Assembly: GCA_018969455.1 (NCBI GenBank)
Contig: JAGWYI010000110.1
Span: forward strand, 1-9,827
Length of the DNA: 9,827 nucleotides
From: Bacteroidota bacterium
Lineage (GTDB): Bacteria > Bacteroidota > Bacteroidia > Chitinophagales > Saprospiraceae
Direction: 5' to 3'
Shown: positions 6,969-9,827 of the stretch, piece by piece
How positions within the stretch are numbered: the first letter of the stretch is position 1
Layout: every line of letters starts with the position of its first letter
The notes under the pieces: generated by a model
The model's input: the letters and a program-made list of their open reading frames with translations, nothing else
What the model was told of the DNA's origin: nothing
The model's database searches: none
Position numbers and translations under genes: made by a program

Positions 6969-9545
6969 ATGAAAAAAACAAATTGGTATTTATTCTTGCT
7001 CTGCATGCTCTGCTGCCGGTTTGCGCCCCTCTTCGCGCAATCCGGCAGTATGCTTTCCATCCATGGTAAGGTGCGCGACGCCCAAACCAAGGAAGGATTG
7101 CCCTATGCAACAGTGCAATTAGACAACGACCCCAATAGCACCAGAACCGATATAGACGGCAATTTCTTCCTCGAATCAGGACGAAATCCTAAAAAAATCC
7201 GAATCTCTTATGTCGGGTACTCCACCCGGGAAGTGGTACTGGGCAAATCTCCAAAACAGGAACTCCAAATCGATCTGGAAGAAAAACAATTCGATATCAA
7301 AGAGGTTACCATCCGCCCAGGTAAATACAGCCGAAAAAACAATCCCGCCGTCGACCTCATCGAAGAAGTTTTCAAACACAAAAACCTTAACCGAAAAGAA
7401 GGCCTCGATTATTATCAATATGATGCCTATGAAAAATTGGAATTCAATGTGAATGGCATCAACGACCGATTCAGAAAACGATGGTACCTCCGAAAATTCC
7501 AGTTTATTTTTGACCATGTCGACACCAACAAGGTTGATCAAAAAGTCGCTTTGCCTTTTTATCTCCGCGAACGAATTCTGCAAGTGCGCTACCGCCGAAA
7601 CCCCAAATCGCACAAAGAACTGCTCCAAGGTGAACGACAAACGGTTCTAAACCCCAACTATGACGTGGATGAAGATGGAATTTCTGCATACCTCAACAAC
7701 CTCTATCAGGAAGTTGATATTTATGAAGGCACCATCCCCCTGCTCACCACCGAGTTTATCGGCCCCCTCTCGGGCATCGCTCCAACTTTCTACCGATTCT
7801 ACATCACAGATACCGTTGAAATGGACGGCCGGAAATACGCCGATGTGTTTTTTGCTCCCAAAAATAAAAATGACCTGGCATTTATGGGGAATCTGTTGGT
7901 GGCATTGGATTCCTCTTTTGCCGTAAAACGGGTTGAAATGGGCATCTCCAAAAACATCAACCTCAATTTTGTTACCAATTTACACATTGAACAGGAATAC
8001 GAATTTATTGGTACAGAAAACAAACGCCGCCTGATGTTATCCAAAGATGCAGTTACCATGGACTTTAACATTTGGAAAAATGCCGATGGACGCAGTTTTT
8101 TGGCCAAAAAATCGGTTTCCTATAAAAATTATAGCCTCAATGCCCCCCTGCCCGATTCTATTTTTGGCGGCAAAACCATCCTCCAACTCGATACCGGAAC
8201 GGTTAAACGACGCCCCACCGATTTCTGGCTTCAAAAAAGACATGCCCCGCTGAACGAACACGAATTGGCCATTGGCGCCATGATTGATAGCATCCAGCGC
8301 GTACGAGCCTTTAAAAACGCGGTGGGAATCATGCGCGTGCTCGGAACCGGATATCAGAAATTGGGATGGTTTGAATTGGGGCCCCTCTCCAGCCTGTATA
8401 GCTTCAATGGCGTAGAAGGAAACAGATTCCGATTGGGCGGACGAACCAATGCCAAATTGACTAAAAACATGATTCTTGAAGGATATCTGGCGTTTGGATC
8501 CCAGGACCTTGCCTGGAAAGGGTCAGGTTCAATTACCTATGCCTTCGGGCAGGCCAGGCCACGACGATTCCCTTTCAACCAATTGTTGCTGAGCTATCAG
8601 CGTGATTTGAGGGTGCCCGGTCAGGATATCGCCAATTGGCAGCCCGATAACTTCCTTTTGTCATTCCAACGAGGCGTAAACAACAAAATGGTGTTTTTCA
8701 ATACCTTACGACTCGAATACGACAAAGAATTTCGAAACGGATTGAGCTTTGCCATCACAGCACAACACCGAAACCTGCCTGCAGCAGGCGTTTTGCAATA
8801 CACTTCGGCAGAACCCGGCTTGCCCAATGCTACCTTGCGCACGCCCGAGGTATTCGAAACCGGCTTTGGCTTGCGCTTCGCTCCTAATGAAAAATTTTAT
8901 CAGGGAAAAACCTACCGGCTACCCATGCTCACCAAATTCCCGGTATTCTCTTTGTCGTTTCGGATGGGCATTAAAGGCTTGGCAGGAAGTGCTTACAACT
9001 ATCAACGTCTGAGTGGAAAGGTAAAAAAAACCTTCTTTGTGGCGCCATTTGGACGCACCGAAATGACCCTTGAAGCAACCCGAATATTCGGAAGCCTCCC
9101 ATATCCCATGCTGGAAATCCCAAGAGCCAACCAATCATACACCTTCGATTGGAACAGCTATAACTTGATGAATTTTCTCGAATTCGTAAATGACAGGTAT
9201 GCCAGTGTGCTGATACACCATAACCTGAATGGATTTATTCTGAATAAAATCCCATTGCTAAAAACGCTGGATTTAAGAGAGGTGTTTAGTTTTAAATTGC
9301 TGTACGGCGGTTTGAGTGCGCAAAACCAACCCGACAAAAACAAAAACTTGCCCTTATTCCCGAAAGATGCCTCAGGAAATGCAAGTACCTTTACCATGGG
9401 CAGGCAGCCCTATGCCGAATTCAGCGTCGGAATCTCCAATATTTTCAAGGTTCTCCGAGTCGACTACGTGCAACGACTCAATTATCTGAACCTGCCCAAT
9501 GTAAGCAATTGGGGAATTCGGTTTTCGTTCCAGGCGGGTTTGTAG
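6969..9545 (+). CDS. Outer-membrane protein with carboxypeptidase-like regulatory domain and DUF5686 barrel
   Basis: The 858-residue product begins with a signal peptide (MKKTNWYLFLLCMLCCRFAPLFAQ, cleavage about 23/24), hence ATG 6969 over a TTG at 6957. Residues about 30-115 are a CarboxypepD_reg-like beta-sandwich: IHGKVRDAQTKEGLPYATVQLDN, TRTDIDGNFFLE, ISYVGYSTREVVL, then EVTIRPG as in TonB-plug linkers. The rest fits DUF5686: DYYQYDAYEKLEFNVNGINDRF (147-168), PFYLRERILQVRYRRNPKSHKELLQGE, and a C-terminal half of alternating aromatic strands ending IRFSFQAGL, consistent with an outer-membrane beta-barrel. There is no TonB-dependent plug. The substrate is unknown. It starts 37 bases after ftsH with no visible promoter or terminator between, so co-transcription is likely (inference). 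Its stop is followed directly by a transposase remnant. Confidence 0.9.
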   Translation: MKKTNWYLFLLCMLCCRFAPLFAQSGSMLSIHGKVRDAQTKEGLPYATVQLDNDPNSTRTDIDGNFFLESGRNPKKIRISYVGYSTREVVLGKSPKQELQIDLEEKQFDIKEVTIRPGKYSRKNNPAVDLIEEVFKHKNLNRKEGLDYYQYDAYEKLEFNVNGINDRFRKRWYLRKFQFIFDHVDTNKVDQKVALPFYLRERILQVRYRRNPKSHKELLQGERQTVLNPNYDVDEDGISAYLNNLYQEVDIYEGTIPLLTTEFIGPLSGIAPTFYRFYITDTVEMDGRKYADVFFAPKNKNDLAFMGNLLVALDSSFAVKRVEMGISKNINLNFVTNLHIEQEYEFIGTENKRRLMLSKDAVTMDFNIWKNADGRSFLAKKSVSYKNYSLNAPLPDSIFGGKTILQLDTGTVKRRPTDFWLQKRHAPLNEHELAIGAMIDSIQRVRAFKNAVGIMRVLGTGYQKLGWFELGPLSSLYSFNGVEGNRFRLGGRTNAKLTKNMILEGYLAFGSQDLAWKGSGSITYAFGQARPRRFPFNQLLLSYQRDLRVPGQDIANWQPDNFLLSFQRGVNNKMVFFNTLRLEYDKEFRNGLSFAITAQHRNLPAAGVLQYTSAEPGLPNATLRTPEVFETGFGLRFAPNEKFYQGKTYRLPMLTKFPVFSLSFRMGIKGLAGSAYNYQRLSGKVKKTFFVAPFGRTEMTLEATRIFGSLPYPMLEIPRANQSYTFDWNSYNLMNFLEFVNDRYASVLIHHNLNGFILNKIPLLKTLDLREVFSFKLLYGGLSAQNQPDKNKNLPLFPKDASGNASTFTMGRQPYAEFSVGISNIFKVLRVDYVQRLNYLNLPNVSNWGIRFSFQAGL

Positions 9546-9750
9546 AGACGCGATGCAAAGCGCCACTGCCGATTCCGGGTACAAAAATTTACTTGCCCCG
9601 CAATCCAAAAATCTGGAATCCATCCTGCGTGGATACAAATCTGCCGTAACAACTTTTGCTCGGAAAAATGGAACCTATTTTGATTGGCAGTCCCGTTTCC
9701 ACGAACACATCATTCGAACGAAAGATGATTATCACAGCATTTCAAATTAT
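9544..9750 (+). pseudogene. C-terminal remnant of a RAYT/IS200-like transposase
   Basis: The frame reads RDAMQSATADSGYKN, QSKNLESILRGYKSAVTTFARKNG, then YFDWQSRFHEHIIRTKDDYHSISNY. This matches the C-terminal half of REP-associated tyrosine transposases (compare the WQxRFxEHxIRNxxDYxxxxxYIxxNP pattern). The N-terminal half with the HUH metal-binding motif is absent: the fragment starts within a few bases of the stop of the preceding gene. The expected NNPxxW ending is also missing, because after NY the frame runs into repeat sequence and stops at 9796-9798. An ATG at 9553 opens an 81-codon frame, but a functional protein is not expected. Homology is recognised by eye. Confidence 0.75.
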
Positions 9751-9827
9751 ACCAGGATTCGCCGGATTTTGTGGATAAAGCAGGATGGATTTCGCTGATT
9801 TATAATGATTTATAAAGATCGTTTTGC
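9751..9827. repeat. GAT-phased intergenic repeat, running to the window edge
   Basis: GAT occurs at 9756, 9765, 9774, 9784, 9788, 9797, 9807 and 9817, that is every 9-10 bases apart from one extra copy. It includes a perfect direct repeat, GATTTATAA at 9797-9805 and 9807-9815. The sequence is of a type I recall as scattered between genes in Bacteroidota genomes. It starts exactly where the transposase homology is lost. The right boundary is not seen. Confidence 0.55.

Noticed and set aside
8521..8570. CAGGCCAGGCC-type short repeats within the DUF5686 gene
   Set aside because: Part of an intact reading frame; explained by codons for Gly/Gln/Ala/Arg and not repeated elsewhere.

Overview
The window looks like chromosomal DNA of a member of the Bacteroidota, most likely a Saprospiria-type or related environmental lineage. 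The reasons are the Bacteroidota-style promoters (TTG, about 19-20 bases, then TAnnTTTG), the birA / rsfS / ftsH neighbourhood that recurs in this phylum, two phylum-typical envelope proteins (a TolB-like beta-propeller/barrel protein and a carboxypeptidase-regulatory-domain DUF5686 protein), and a RAYT-type transposase remnant next to a GAT-phased repeat of a kind I associate with these genomes. The species call is inference from memory of families, not from a search.

Layout. Positions 1-3095 (minus) hold most of a large exported protein that runs off the left edge: signal peptide, degenerate peptidase-like domain, WD40/TolB-like propeller, Pro/Lys/Ala linker, and the start of an outer-membrane barrel-like C-terminus. 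Positions 3096-3470 have no protein gene but are not empty: there is a good plus-strand promoter at 3240-3269 pointing at a sequence whose ends can pair over about 100 bases (candidate small RNA), and a terminator-like hairpin for birA. Positions 3471-4244 (minus) encode a monofunctional biotin-protein ligase. A divergent promoter at 4252-4282 and a hairpin-containing leader precede rsfS (plus, best start TTG at 4389). Two back-to-back hairpins separate rsfS from ftsH (4928-6931), and 37 bases later comes the DUF5686 outer-membrane protein (6969-9545). The right end holds a C-terminal remnant of a RAYT (REP-associated tyrosine transposase-like) gene that abuts a repeat with GAT every 9-10 bases.

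How it fits together. birA (biotin loading of acetyl-CoA carboxylase), rsfS (ribosome shut-down in starvation) and ftsH (membrane proteolysis) are housekeeping genes. rsfS-ftsH-DUF5686 lie on one strand and may be one transcript with internal hairpins that tune the ratio. The two large exported proteins act in the envelope. No defence system, prophage or CRISPR array is visible. The least explained parts are the intergenic RNA candidate at about 3270-3375, the structured rsfS leader, the tandem hairpins before ftsH, and the transposase/repeat junction at the right end.
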